Assembly: GCA_020852815.1 (NCBI GenBank)
Contig: JADZAN010000039.1
Span: 1 to 64,000 of the forward strand
Direction: 5' to 3'
DNA from: Gemmatimonadaceae bacterium
GTDB lineage: Bacteria > Gemmatimonadota > Gemmatimonadetes > Gemmatimonadales > Gemmatimonadaceae
Length of the DNA stretch: 64,000 nucleotides
The notes below the pieces were generated by a model. The model saw nothing but the letters and a program-made list of their open reading frames with translations. It made no database searches and had not been told where the DNA came from. A program made the translations under genes and the position numbers. Shown here piece after piece: positions 17,087 through 25,927 of the stretch (positions are counted from its first letter, which is position 1; each line of letters opens with the position of its first letter).

Positions 17087-18415
17087 ATGCGCCCGCACCT
17101 TCTTGCCGCCGCCAGCGCGCTGGCCATCACGCACGCGCTCGCCACGCGCCCAGTTGCCGCCCAGGCCGCCCTTGACCCGTTGGCGCGCGAGATCGAGACG
17201 CGCCTTGCGCAAGTCATGCCCAAGGTCGTGGCGTGGCGGCGCGACATACACGAGCATCCCGAGCTCTCCTTCGAGGAGAAGCGCACGTCGGCACTCGTGG
17301 AGAAGCACCTGCGCGCGCTCGGGCTCGAGGTGCGCGCGCCAGTCGGCAAGACGGGGGTTGTGGGAGTGCTTCGCGGCGGAAAGCCGGGGCCGGTGGTCGC
17401 GCTGCGCGCCGACATGGACGCCCTCCCGGTCACCGAGCAGGTCGACCTCCCATTCAAGAGCACCGTGCGCGCGATGTACAACGGGATGGAAGTGGGGGTG
17501 ATGCACGCCTGCGGGCACGACAACCACGTGGCGATCCTGATGGGAGTGGCCGAGGTGCTCACGGGGATGAAGGCGCGCATTCCCGGGACGATCGTCTTTC
17601 TCTTCCAACCCGCGGAAGAAGGGCTCGGCGGAGCGCAGGCGATGGTCGAGGACGGCGCCCTCAAGGATCCGCGCCCGTCGGCGATCTTCGGATTGCACGT
17701 CTGGCCGTCCGCGTTAGGCTCGCTGAGCACGCGCGCCGGCGGCTTCATGGCCGCCGCCGATGGCCTGACGATCAAGGTCAAGGGGCGCCAGACGCATGGC
17801 TCGTCGCCTTGGCGCGGTGTCGATCCCATCCCTGTCGCTGCGCAGGTGATCCTCGGCCTGCAGACCGTCGCCTCGCGCCAGATCGACGTCACTGCGGCCC
17901 CCGCCGTGATCACCATCGGGATGATCCAGGGCGGCAACCGCGGCAACATCATCCCCGACAGCGTGATGATGATCGGGACCATCCGCACCTTCGACCAGAC
18001 GATGCGCGCCGAGATTCACGAGCGCGTGAAGCGCACGGCCGAGGACATCGCCCGGTCGGCAGGCGCAACGGCGAGCGTGGAGATCTCCACCGGCGGCCTG
18101 ATCACTCAGAACGATGCCGCGCTCCTCGACAAGATGACCCCGACGCTGCAGCGCACCGCGGGTGACGGTGGGATGAAGATCATCAACCCCGTCACCGGTT
18201 CCGAGGACTTTCCCGTCCTCACCAGGGAAATCCCCGGCATCTTCTACTTCCTCGGCGTGGCGCCCAAGGGGGCCGACTTGAACAAGCAGCCGGCCAACCA
18301 CTCCCCGCTCTTCTTCGCCGACGAAGCTGCGCTGCCCACCGGCGTGCGGTCGTTGGCGAATCTCGCGGTGGACTACCTCAAGAGTGGCGGGCTCAAGCTT
18401 GGGAGCGTGCAGTAG
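17087..18415 (+). CDS. secreted M20 family amidohydrolase (amidohydrolase/hippurate-hydrolase-like)
   Basis: 442 aa with signal peptide (ends VAAQA, near 26). M20D features: ALRADMDALP at 105-114, metal-binding HACGHDNH (Cys142, His144), catalytic PAEEG at 175-179, a dimerisation domain with KVKGRQTHGSSP, and a C-terminal TGSEDFP metal-ligand segment. Such enzymes cleave N-acyl amino acids or small amides. Export is unusual compared with cytoplasmic ArgE or DapE homologues but common for this subfamily in soil bacteria. The next gene starts 61 bp downstream on the same strand. Confidence 0.87.
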   Translation: MRPHLLAAASALAITHALATRPVAAQAALDPLAREIETRLAQVMPKVVAWRRDIHEHPELSFEEKRTSALVEKHLRALGLEVRAPVGKTGVVGVLRGGKPGPVVALRADMDALPVTEQVDLPFKSTVRAMYNGMEVGVMHACGHDNHVAILMGVAEVLTGMKARIPGTIVFLFQPAEEGLGGAQAMVEDGALKDPRPSAIFGLHVWPSALGSLSTRAGGFMAAADGLTIKVKGRQTHGSSPWRGVDPIPVAAQVILGLQTVASRQIDVTAAPAVITIGMIQGGNRGNIIPDSVMMIGTIRTFDQTMRAEIHERVKRTAEDIARSAGATASVEISTGGLITQNDAALLDKMTPTLQRTAGDGGMKIINPVTGSEDFPVLTREIPGIFYFLGVAPKGADLNKQPANHSPLFFADEAALPTGVRSLANLAVDYLKSGGLKLGSVQ

Positions 18416-18476
18416 CGGCGTCGGCGACTGGCGTTAGGCGCGCCCGCGGGCTCTACCATCCCGAACCAGGAACTCC

Positions 18477-19919
18477 ATGAACGCCCTCACCCGACTAACC
18501 GCCGCAGCCACCGCCGCATCGTCGCTCCTGCTCGTTGCGCCGCACGCCAGCGCGCAACCGCGCCCCAGCGCGCCAACGCTCGCCATCACCGGCGCTACCG
18601 TCATCGACGCCACCGGGCGCGCGCCGATCGCCGATGGCACGGTGCTGATCAGGGATGGCCGCATTGCGGCTGTCGGTGCCGCTGCACAGGTCAGCATCCC
18701 CGCGGGTGCCACGCGCATCGACGGGCGCGGGAAGTACGTGATTCCGGGGCTCATGGATGCCAACCTCCATCTCTATCTCAACGCCGACCTCGAGTCGCTC
18801 ATTCGCTACGAGGACCGCTATCACGAGATCGTCCTCGAGGGGGCCCAGATCGCGCTCAAGGCGGGGATGACGACGGTCTTCGACACCTGGGGGCCGCGCG
18901 CGGCCATCGCCAGGGCGCGCGACATGATCAATGCCGGCCAGGCGCCCGGGAGCCGGATCTACTTTGCCGGTAACATCATCGGCTTCAGCGGACCGTTAGG
19001 CCCCGACTTCTTCGGCGCCGCCGCGGCAACGGTCACCAAGCAGTTTGCGCGGCAGGTCAATAGCACGTGGGAGGAGGGAACCGGGCGCGAGTTGATGTGG
19101 ATGCCGCCGGACACACTGCGCGCCGCCATTCGCCGCTACCTCACGACCGGTGTCGACTTCCTCAAGTTCGGCGGGAGCGGGCACGTGGAGATGTCGTTCG
19201 TCTCGTTCTCGGAGCGGCAGCAACGGGCGATCGTCGAGGAGGGACACAAGGCGGGGAAGGTGGTGCAGGCGCACGTCACGTCGCCGGAGAGCATCGACAT
19301 GGCCGTGGACGCGGGGGTCGACATTCTCACCCACGGCGACATCTCCGGGTCCGCCTTCACCATCCCGCAGGAAACGCTCGACAAGATCGCGCAGCGTGGC
19401 ACCTACGTCTCGTCGCTCGCCATCACCGCGCGTTCGCTCGACGCGCTGCGCACGTCGGCCCCCAACGGCGTCCTCACACCCTACATGGTGCTTGCGTCCC
19501 AGAACGTGCATCAGATGGTCAAGCGCGGGGTAAAGCTCCTTGTCTCCACCGACGCCGGCGTCGAGGACCCCGTGCGGCTGGCGGAGTCGCCGACGCTGGC
19601 AGCCGATACGATCGATGCGCGCGTGAAGCTCGGCGAGGGGCACTTCAACGCCCTTCTCGCCTTCGAGGAGGCCGGGATGGCGCCGATGGAGATCCTCCGC
19701 TCGGCTACCGCCAATGTTGCCACCGCCTATCGACTGGACCGCGACATCGGGACGCTCGAAGCCGGGAAGATCGCCGACCTCGTCATTCTCGACGCCGATC
19801 CTCTGGCCAGCGCGCGAAACTACCGACGCATTGCCGCCGTCATCAAGGACGGCAGGGTGGTCGACCTCGCCCGGCTCCCGGAAAAACCGATCGTCAGTGC
19901 GAAGCGCGTGGTGAAGTAG
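18477..19919 (+). CDS. secreted metal-dependent amidohydrolase with NxH in place of HxH
   Basis: 480 aa, signal peptide to about residue 26 (ASAQ). The fold is imidazolonepropionase/prolidase-like: beta-sandwich start (LAITGATVIDATG), candidate carboxylated Lys230 (FLKFGG), His266 (QAHVTS), His286 (LTHGD) and Asp359 (STDAG), and the C-terminal EAGKIADLVILDADPL. The first metal motif, normally HxH, reads Asn96-Leu-His98. An NxH variant is known from molinate hydrolase, so this may be a mononuclear or altered-metal enzyme. Probably co-transcribed with the M20 gene; both would hydrolyse amide-type substrates outside the cytoplasm. Confidence 0.82.
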   Translation: MNALTRLTAAATAASSLLLVAPHASAQPRPSAPTLAITGATVIDATGRAPIADGTVLIRDGRIAAVGAAAQVSIPAGATRIDGRGKYVIPGLMDANLHLYLNADLESLIRYEDRYHEIVLEGAQIALKAGMTTVFDTWGPRAAIARARDMINAGQAPGSRIYFAGNIIGFSGPLGPDFFGAAAATVTKQFARQVNSTWEEGTGRELMWMPPDTLRAAIRRYLTTGVDFLKFGGSGHVEMSFVSFSERQQRAIVEEGHKAGKVVQAHVTSPESIDMAVDAGVDILTHGDISGSAFTIPQETLDKIAQRGTYVSSLAITARSLDALRTSAPNGVLTPYMVLASQNVHQMVKRGVKLLVSTDAGVEDPVRLAESPTLAADTIDARVKLGEGHFNALLAFEEAGMAPMEILRSATANVATAYRLDRDIGTLEAGKIADLVILDADPLASARNYRRIAAVIKDGRVVDLARLPEKPIVSAKRVVK

Positions 19920-19923
19920 CCGC

Positions 19924-21615
19924 TCACTTCGCGCGGTACGTGTCTCGCCCTCCCATCACGGTGAGCACGGGCCTGGTCCTGAGCAGCGCCGTGGGCGCCA
20001 CGCCGATGATTTCCTCCGAGAGCACCACGAAATCGGCGAGCATTCCCTCGCGCAGCACGCCGATGTCCTGCTCGCGGAAGGCGGCGTACGCCGAGCCGGC
20101 GGTGTAGTGCCGCAGCGCCGCTTCGAGCGTGAGGCGGTGCTCGGGAAACCACCCGCCGGCCGGCGTCCCGTCGGGGTTCTGGCGCGTGACCGCGATCCAG
20201 GTGCCTAACAAGGGATCCATCGGGAAGACGGGATAGTCGCTCCCGAACGCCTGCCGGGTCCCGGCGTCGTCCAGGTCCTTGAACGGCATCGCGTGCTGCG
20301 CGCGCGCCGGCCCCAGGAGGGGGACGTAGTTCTCCAGCGTCGTCTTGTCGGGCGTGGCGAAGATGGCTTGCGTGGAGGCGATGACTCCCAGGCGGCCAAA
20401 GCGCGGAATGTCGCTCGGGTCGGGAACCTCGAGATGCTCGATGCGGTGCCGGTGGTCGCGCGCCCCGTTGCGCCTGGCCGCCACCTCGAAGGCGTCCAGT
20501 GCCATCCGGATCGCCCGGTCGCCAATGGCGTGCAGCTCCACCTGGATCCCGGCGCTGTCATAGCGCGCGACGGTCGTGTTGAGTTCCTCCGCGCTCCAGC
20601 GCGGGAGCCCCGAGCCCTCGCCAATCGCATACGGGGCCAGCATCGCCGCCGTCCCTGCATCGACCGTCCCGTCCAGCATCCCCTTGGCGATCCCGGTGCG
20701 CAGGAGTGGCCCCGACCAGCGCGCGCCTAACGCCTTCCACGCCCGGAACGCCGAGTCGCCGGCGTCCTTGCGGAACGGGAGGGCAATGCGCCAGCGCACG
20801 AGCATCGAGTCGTCGGCGAGCGCCCGCTCGAAGGCGCTCGACTCGACCGAGTCGGGTGCACTCGCCAGTTGCAATGCGGTAAGCCCCTTCGACGCGGCGC
20901 GGTGCATCTCCTCGCGCATCGCCGCGTACACCTCGTCGGCCGTGGGATCAGGGAGGTGCCGGCGCACCAGCGCGCTCGCCGTCTCCTGCAGCAGGCCGGT
21001 GGGCCTGCCATCGGCGTCGCGGATGATCGCACCCCCCGCCGGTTCCGGTGTCTCCACGCCCACGCCGGCGAGCGAGAGGGCGCGCTGGTTGGCCAGCACC
21101 TGGTGCCCATCGCGGTCGGTGAGCAACACCGCGCGATCGGCAAAGGCGCTGTCCAGGTATCGACGGTGCGCGGTATTGCGCGGGAACATGTCCGGCGTCC
21201 ACCCGCGCCCCGTGATCCACGCCTCAGGCGGGAGCGTGCGCGCGAACGATTGCAGCCGGCGGACGATCTCCGCGGGATCGCTGGCGTTCACCAGGTCGGC
21301 ACTGCGGCGCGTGGGCAGGTGCCAGTGCGCGTCGTGGAACCCCGGGATCATCCGGCGACCGCCCAGGTCCTCCATGCGCGCCGCACTCCCGGCCATCGCG
21401 CGCACCGCCGAATCGCTCCCGACGGCGATGATGCGATCGCCGCGAAGGGCGAGCGCGGTCGCCTCGGGACGCGCGGAGTCGCCCGTCCAGATGCGGGCAT
21501 TGACGAAGATGCGGTCGGCGGCCGGCTGTTCTGCCGGCCGACAAGCGGCGAGCAGCAGCAGCGCGACGCTGCGCCCCGCCCGCGAGCGCCAGCGCGCACG
21601 CGCCTGCCCCCTCAC
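19924..21615 (-). CDS. amidohydrolase family 3 (YtcJ-like) lipoprotein
   Basis: 563 aa from the GTG at 21615, whose first bases overlap the DUF885 stop (GTGA). That start yields a lipoprotein leader with lipobox LLAAC (Cys25). Amidohydrolase-3 features: HxH in GFHDAHWHL, QVELHAIGDRA, HRIEHLEV, then GSDYPVFPMDP with the metal Asp, and the C-terminal MLADFVVLSEE segment. These enzymes cleave N-acyl or formamide-like bonds; the substrate is unknown. The stop lies 4 bp from the convergent amidohydrolase, so the two 3' ends nearly touch. Confidence 0.83.
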   Translation of the reverse strand: MRGQARARWRSRAGRSVALLLLAACRPAEQPAADRIFVNARIWTGDSARPEATALALRGDRIIAVGSDSAVRAMAGSAARMEDLGGRRMIPGFHDAHWHLPTRRSADLVNASDPAEIVRRLQSFARTLPPEAWITGRGWTPDMFPRNTAHRRYLDSAFADRAVLLTDRDGHQVLANQRALSLAGVGVETPEPAGGAIIRDADGRPTGLLQETASALVRRHLPDPTADEVYAAMREEMHRAASKGLTALQLASAPDSVESSAFERALADDSMLVRWRIALPFRKDAGDSAFRAWKALGARWSGPLLRTGIAKGMLDGTVDAGTAAMLAPYAIGEGSGLPRWSAEELNTTVARYDSAGIQVELHAIGDRAIRMALDAFEVAARRNGARDHRHRIEHLEVPDPSDIPRFGRLGVIASTQAIFATPDKTTLENYVPLLGPARAQHAMPFKDLDDAGTRQAFGSDYPVFPMDPLLGTWIAVTRQNPDGTPAGGWFPEHRLTLEAALRHYTAGSAYAAFREQDIGVLREGMLADFVVLSEEIIGVAPTALLRTRPVLTVMGGRDTYRAK

Positions 21616-23420
21616 GGCAGCACCCCGCCAGCCGCAACCCAGGCCTCGTACCGCTGGCGCAGCACCGTCATCGGCATCGACCCGCCCTCGAGAATGAAAG
21701 CATGCCACCGCCTGAGGTCGAACTTCGTCCCCAGCCGCTTTCGCGCGTCCTCGCGCAGCACCAGGAACTCGCGCGCCCCCATCTTGTACGCCAGTGCCTG
21801 TCCGGGAAGGTCCACGGCGTAGCGCAGCGTTTCGGTGTCGAGCTGCAGGTCGCTCTCCAGCGTGTTCTCCTTCATGAAGGCAATGGCCTGTGCGCGCGAC
21901 CAGCCCAGCGCATTCATCCCCGTGTCGACCACCAGGCGGCACGAGATGAACATGTCCATCAGGAGGCGGCCGTAGCGGTCGTACGGATCGGAGTACAGCC
22001 CCATCTCCCCCGCCAGCGCCGACGCGTAGTCGCCCCACCCCTCGGTGAACGCGGTGTGCCCCCCGTCGCGCCGGAAGGCGGGGAGCGTCGCGTTCTCCCG
22101 CTGCAGCGCCACCTGGAAGTGGTGCCCCGGAATCAGCTCATGGTAGACGAGCGCCGCCGCCTGCAACGTGCTCCGCTGCGACAAGTTTGAGCCGTTGAAG
22201 AAGTAATGCCCCATGGAGTCCTGCGCCGTGGGCTCCTGGTAGTAGCCGAACGTCATCGCCCCCTCGAGGCGCGGGTCCAGGCGGCGCACATCGCCCTGCG
22301 CCCTGGGGAGCGTGGCGAAGTAGTCGGCAATGCGCGTGCGGATGCGCGCGTCGTGATACATCAACCTCTCGCCGAACTCCTCCGGCGTCTTCGCGTGAAA
22401 GCGCGGGTCCTGCCGCAGCCTGGCGTGGAACTCCGCCTTGGTCCCGGCAAAGCCGAGTTCCCCGCGCACCAGCGCCATCGCGCTGTCGATGCGCGCCACC
22501 TCCGCGAGCCCGATGCGGTGCACGGCGTCGGGGAGAACGTCCATCGTCGTGTGCTGGCGCACCAGGGCGCGATAGTAGGCGTCGCCTCCCGGGAGGTTCC
22601 CCACGCCGACCGTCTCCCGCGCCGCGGCGCGATACGGACCGTCCAGGTATGCCGCCAGCCGCTCCAGCGCCGGGTTGACCCTGTCGGCGATGCGCGCGCC
22701 TAACGCGAGCACGAAACCGTCTCGCGCCGCCACGTCGAGCGCCGCGAGCTGCGCCTCGCTGGCCATGTACGGCGACTGCGGCGGCGGGTGGACGAAGCCG
22801 CGCACGAACGGGATGACGAGTCGCAGCTCCTCGCGCGGGAGCGTGATCTGCTTGAGGCGCCGCGCCTCCAGCCCGCCACGGATCGTGTCGGCCATCGCCG
22901 CCACCTCGTCCACGAGCGCCAGGTAGCGCCCCCGGTCGGCGGCCGTGGCCAGCGACTGCGCCGCCAGCAGGCGAGGAACGCTCGACAGCGGCGAGGCGTA
23001 GGGCGTGATGGCAGCGAACGAGAGCCAGAAGTAGCGCGCCCCCTCGACCACTTGCACCTGCTCCCAGCGCAGCATGCGCGACGTGGTCCACTCGTCAGGC
23101 GACAGCTCCTTGGGAACCAGGAGGTCGATCGAGCGCAGCAGCTCCCGCGCCTCGGCAGCGCTCCGCTCCGCACCGGCCAGGGTCACGTCGGGGAGGTGGT
23201 GCAGCGGGAGGCCGGTACGCACGCGCAGCAGCGGTTCTTCCTCGCGCATGCGCCTCTCGTAGTCGGCCACCAGGCGCACCAGGGCCCGCGCGCTCGGCGT
23301 CGAGTCCGGCGGCGTGGAGTCGGGCAGCGCTATCGGGGCAAGCGGCGCCAGGTGCGTCGCGGCAACAAGGGCGAGCGGGTGCAGCGCCTTGGCGGCGACG
23401 GAGACAAGGAGGGTCGGCAT
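21612..23420 (-). CDS. DUF885 zinc metallopeptidase-like protein
   Basis: 602 aa, the usual DUF885 length. The zinc motif HExxPGHH (His427-Glu428, PGHH to 434) and the downstream FTEGWGDYA glutamate motif are both present, so it should be an active peptidase. A hydrophobic N-terminus (MPTLLVSVAAKALHPLALVAATHLA) looks like a weak signal peptide. A 4-nt overlap with the amidohydrolase-3 gene suggests a two-gene operon for sequential breakdown of peptides or amides in the envelope. A repeated PDSTPPDSTPS linker follows the leader. Confidence 0.85.
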   Translation of the reverse strand: MPTLLVSVAAKALHPLALVAATHLAPLAPIALPDSTPPDSTPSARALVRLVADYERRMREEEPLLRVRTGLPLHHLPDVTLAGAERSAAEARELLRSIDLLVPKELSPDEWTTSRMLRWEQVQVVEGARYFWLSFAAITPYASPLSSVPRLLAAQSLATAADRGRYLALVDEVAAMADTIRGGLEARRLKQITLPREELRLVIPFVRGFVHPPPQSPYMASEAQLAALDVAARDGFVLALGARIADRVNPALERLAAYLDGPYRAAARETVGVGNLPGGDAYYRALVRQHTTMDVLPDAVHRIGLAEVARIDSAMALVRGELGFAGTKAEFHARLRQDPRFHAKTPEEFGERLMYHDARIRTRIADYFATLPRAQGDVRRLDPRLEGAMTFGYYQEPTAQDSMGHYFFNGSNLSQRSTLQAAALVYHELIPGHHFQVALQRENATLPAFRRDGGHTAFTEGWGDYASALAGEMGLYSDPYDRYGRLLMDMFISCRLVVDTGMNALGWSRAQAIAFMKENTLESDLQLDTETLRYAVDLPGQALAYKMGAREFLVLREDARKRLGTKFDLRRWHAFILEGGSMPMTVLRQRYEAWVAAGGVLP

Positions 23421-23536
23421 CGCACAAGCTTACCGCGGCTTGTCGCCGAATGCACGCCGCCGTGCGGGTGCGGGCGGCGGACAGCGCCTGGCCATGCGTA
23501 CGAAGCAGGGCGCCTTCGCCCCGCGTCGTTAGGTGA

Positions 23537-23965
23537 TCAGGTGGGGGTGATGGTCCCCCGATCGCGCAGTCGCGGCGGGAGGCTCGCTTCCCCCGCGCCG
23601 CGCAGCGACGCTGCACGCTGCGAGACGCGATCCACCTCGCCAGCGATGGCGTCGATGGCCTGCTCGATGCGGTCGAGTCGCACCTCGGCCGGGGTGCGCG
23701 CCCCGAAATCGGTGGCGCGTCCCGTGATCCACCCCGCGGTGCGCCACACACGCGCCAGCGGCGCGTCCGACGGGATCAGCGTGACATGTCCGCACGTGGG
23801 GCAGGTATCGCGTCGCATGGTATAGCGCCACACCGCATACGCCACCCCGGGAATCACGAACGGCACGGCAAGCACCAGGGCGACCCATGCGCTCCCCGGC
23901 GGAACCTTCACCGGCGCGGTTGTTTCGGAGCCGCACTGCGTGCAGAGCAGGTGCTGGGATGCCAT
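23537..23965 (-). CDS. small zinc-ribbon membrane protein, unknown function
   Basis: 142 aa. Cys8-x2-Cys11 and Cys55-x2-Cys58 (CTQC, CPTC) flank a single membrane segment at about 27-46, then a coiled-coil-like C-terminus (EVRLDRIEQAIDAIAGEVDRVSQR, about 94-117) follows. The paired CxxC motifs on either side of a helix suggest a split zinc ribbon. I do not recognise a named family. It is divergent from the GNAT gene with 157 bp between. Confidence 0.6.
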   Translation of the reverse strand: MASQHLLCTQCGSETTAPVKVPPGSAWVALVLAVPFVIPGVAYAVWRYTMRRDTCPTCGHVTLIPSDAPLARVWRTAGWITGRATDFGARTPAEVRLDRIEQAIDAIAGEVDRVSQRAASLRGAGEASLPPRLRDRGTITPT

Positions 23966-24122
23966 GGGAACCTCGGGAACGCGGGATGCGGAGCTATGCG
24001 AGCAATGCGAGCAATCTTGACAACGCCCTGTCGGACGCGGCTAAAGCTATCGGCCCACGACGTTCGCGCCTACGGGTGCCACTCGCTATTCTCTCCCTCC
24101 CCAACCTCCGCAGCGATCCGCG

Positions 24123-24968
24123 ATGTCGCCTCGTCCCGCCGCTCATGCACTGGTCACCGACCTTGCCCTCGCGCGCCGGCTGGAGCGTGCCGAAGGAGGG
24201 TCCAACGCGGCGTGCGTCGAGGCACACGCGGCGCGCCGCCCGCAGTCGGGCGCGGCCTGGTGCGACATCGGCGGCACGTACGCGATGTTTGATGGTGTGG
24301 GCTCACCGCTCACACAGACGTTCGGGCTCGGGCTTTTCTCGCCACCATCCGACGCCGACTTCGGTGCCTTGGAGGACTTCTTCCAATCGCGCGGAGCAGG
24401 CGTCTTTCACGAGGTCTCGCCGCTCGCCCATCCTTCACTGCTCGAGACGCTGCGCGCGCGCCGCTACCATCCGATCGAGCTTTCCACCGTCCTCCATCTC
24501 CCGTTAGGCGGTTCGGCGACACCGGCGGCGGGGCTTCGGGCACCGTCCCCCGGGCTCACCACGCGGCGTGTGGGAGGCGACGAACTCGCGGCGTGGACCG
24601 AGACGTCGGCCCTCGGTTGGGGAGAGACGCCGGAACTCGGCTCATTCGTGCGGGAGTACGGGGCCACCCTCGGCGCCGCGCGCGGCGTGTCGTGCTTCGT
24701 GGCCGAGCTGGACGGGAGGATGATTGCAGCTGGGGCGCTGTCCGTGCAGGGCGACATCGCGCTACTGGCCGGTGCCAGCACCATCCCTGCCTGGCGCGGG
24801 CGCGGCGCGCAGGGGGCGCTGCTGCGCGCGCGGCTCGAGCACGCCCGGGGCGTCGGCTGCGAGCTGGCGATGATGGCGGCGGCCCCGGGGAGCACCTCGC
24901 AATGCAACGCCGAGCGGGCCGGCTTTCGCGTGGCCTACACGCGCACCAAGTGGGCGCTGGCGGTGTGA
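24123..24968 (+). CDS. GNAT family N-acetyltransferase
   Basis: 281 aa. The C-terminal half carries the acetyl-CoA-binding signature R-G-x-G-A in IPAWRGRGAQGALLRARLE and the following NAERAGFRVAYTR segment. The N-terminal half resembles a degenerate second GNAT-like fold, giving the two-domain length. It transfers an acyl group from CoA to an unknown amine. Cytoplasmic, apparently monocistronic; the ATG at 24123 is the first of the frame. Confidence 0.75.
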   Translation: MSPRPAAHALVTDLALARRLERAEGGSNAACVEAHAARRPQSGAAWCDIGGTYAMFDGVGSPLTQTFGLGLFSPPSDADFGALEDFFQSRGAGVFHEVSPLAHPSLLETLRARRYHPIELSTVLHLPLGGSATPAAGLRAPSPGLTTRRVGGDELAAWTETSALGWGETPELGSFVREYGATLGAARGVSCFVAELDGRMIAAGALSVQGDIALLAGASTIPAWRGRGAQGALLRARLEHARGVGCELAMMAAAPGSTSQCNAERAGFRVAYTRTKWALAV

Positions 24969-24992
24969 CGGGGCGCGCGGTGACCGCGTCAC

Positions 24993-25913
24993 CTAACGAG
25001 ACCACGCATCCGGCACGTCGGGGCCGGGGTTGTGCGTGAGGCGCACGGGCGCCGAGCCGTCGGCGTTCATCACGTACACCTCGTCGTCACCGTCGCGGTC
25101 GGAGGCAAAGGCCACGCGTAGGCCGTCGGGCGACCAGACGGCGTAACGATCGTTGCTCGCGTGTGAGGTGAGAGCGCGCTGCCCGGTCCCGTCGGCACTC
25201 ACGACGTAGATGTCGAACGATCCGTCGCGATAGGCGTGATAGACCAGGCGCGTCCCGTCGGGCGACCAGGCGACGCGCGAGCCCTTCTCCAGCCCGTCGT
25301 TGGTGAGGCGCACGACGCCGCTGCCGTCGGCGCGCATCACATAGAGCTCGCGCGCGGCGCCGCGCGCCGAGAGGAAGGCGATGCGGGTTCCGTCGGGCGA
25401 CCAGGCGCCGCCGACATCGTCGCCGGGATTGACGGTAAGGCGCGTCGGTTCGCTCCCGTCGGCGCGAATCGTGTAGAGCTCGAAGTTCCCGTCGCGTGAC
25501 GAGGTGAGGAGGACGCGGGTCCCGTCGGGCGACCAGCGGGGAAAGCCGTTGGCGCCGGGGCCATTCGTCAGCTGCACGAGCCCGCGCCCGTTGATCCCGA
25601 TCGAGAAGACCTGGTACACCCCCGTCCGGTTGGACATGAAGGCGACACCGAAACCGTCGGGGGTGTAGTCGCCATGCTGGTTGCTTTGCGGTTGTGCAGT
25701 CACCGAGCGCACGCCGCTCCCATCGGGATGCATCACGTAGATGTCGGACGGGGCGCCGCGCACCGACGAGAAGAGGATCTGGTTCCCCACGCGTGGCGCT
25801 GGGCCGGCGCCCGCCAAGGCGTCACCGCCGCCGCATGCGCCGGCGAGGGCAACGACGGCGAGGGCAATGGCAGGCGCAGTGCGGCGTGCAGCAAGGGAGG
25901 GGGCCGCGTGCAT
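24993..25913 (-). CDS. TolB-like WD40/PD40 beta-propeller lipoprotein
   Basis: 306 aa. Lipobox LAGAC (Cys27) followed by six PD40 blades, each with a W/F-SPDGxR-x-A/L motif and a Y-V/T-M-x-A-D-G-S strand. The repeats are very regular. TolB-type propellers often scaffold protein contacts in the periplasm, but no Pal/Tol genes lie near. The stop codon TAG sits in a CGTTAGGT word. The aminotransferase gene ends 14 bp upstream on the same strand, so the two may be co-transcribed. Confidence 0.8.
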   Translation of the reverse strand: MHAAPSLAARRTAPAIALAVVALAGACGGGDALAGAGPAPRVGNQILFSSVRGAPSDIYVMHPDGSGVRSVTAQPQSNQHGDYTPDGFGVAFMSNRTGVYQVFSIGINGRGLVQLTNGPGANGFPRWSPDGTRVLLTSSRDGNFELYTIRADGSEPTRLTVNPGDDVGGAWSPDGTRIAFLSARGAARELYVMRADGSGVVRLTNDGLEKGSRVAWSPDGTRLVYHAYRDGSFDIYVVSADGTGQRALTSHASNDRYAVWSPDGLRVAFASDRDGDDEVYVMNADGSAPVRLTHNPGPDVPDAWSR

Positions 25914-25927
25914 TCCCCAATCTGCAC

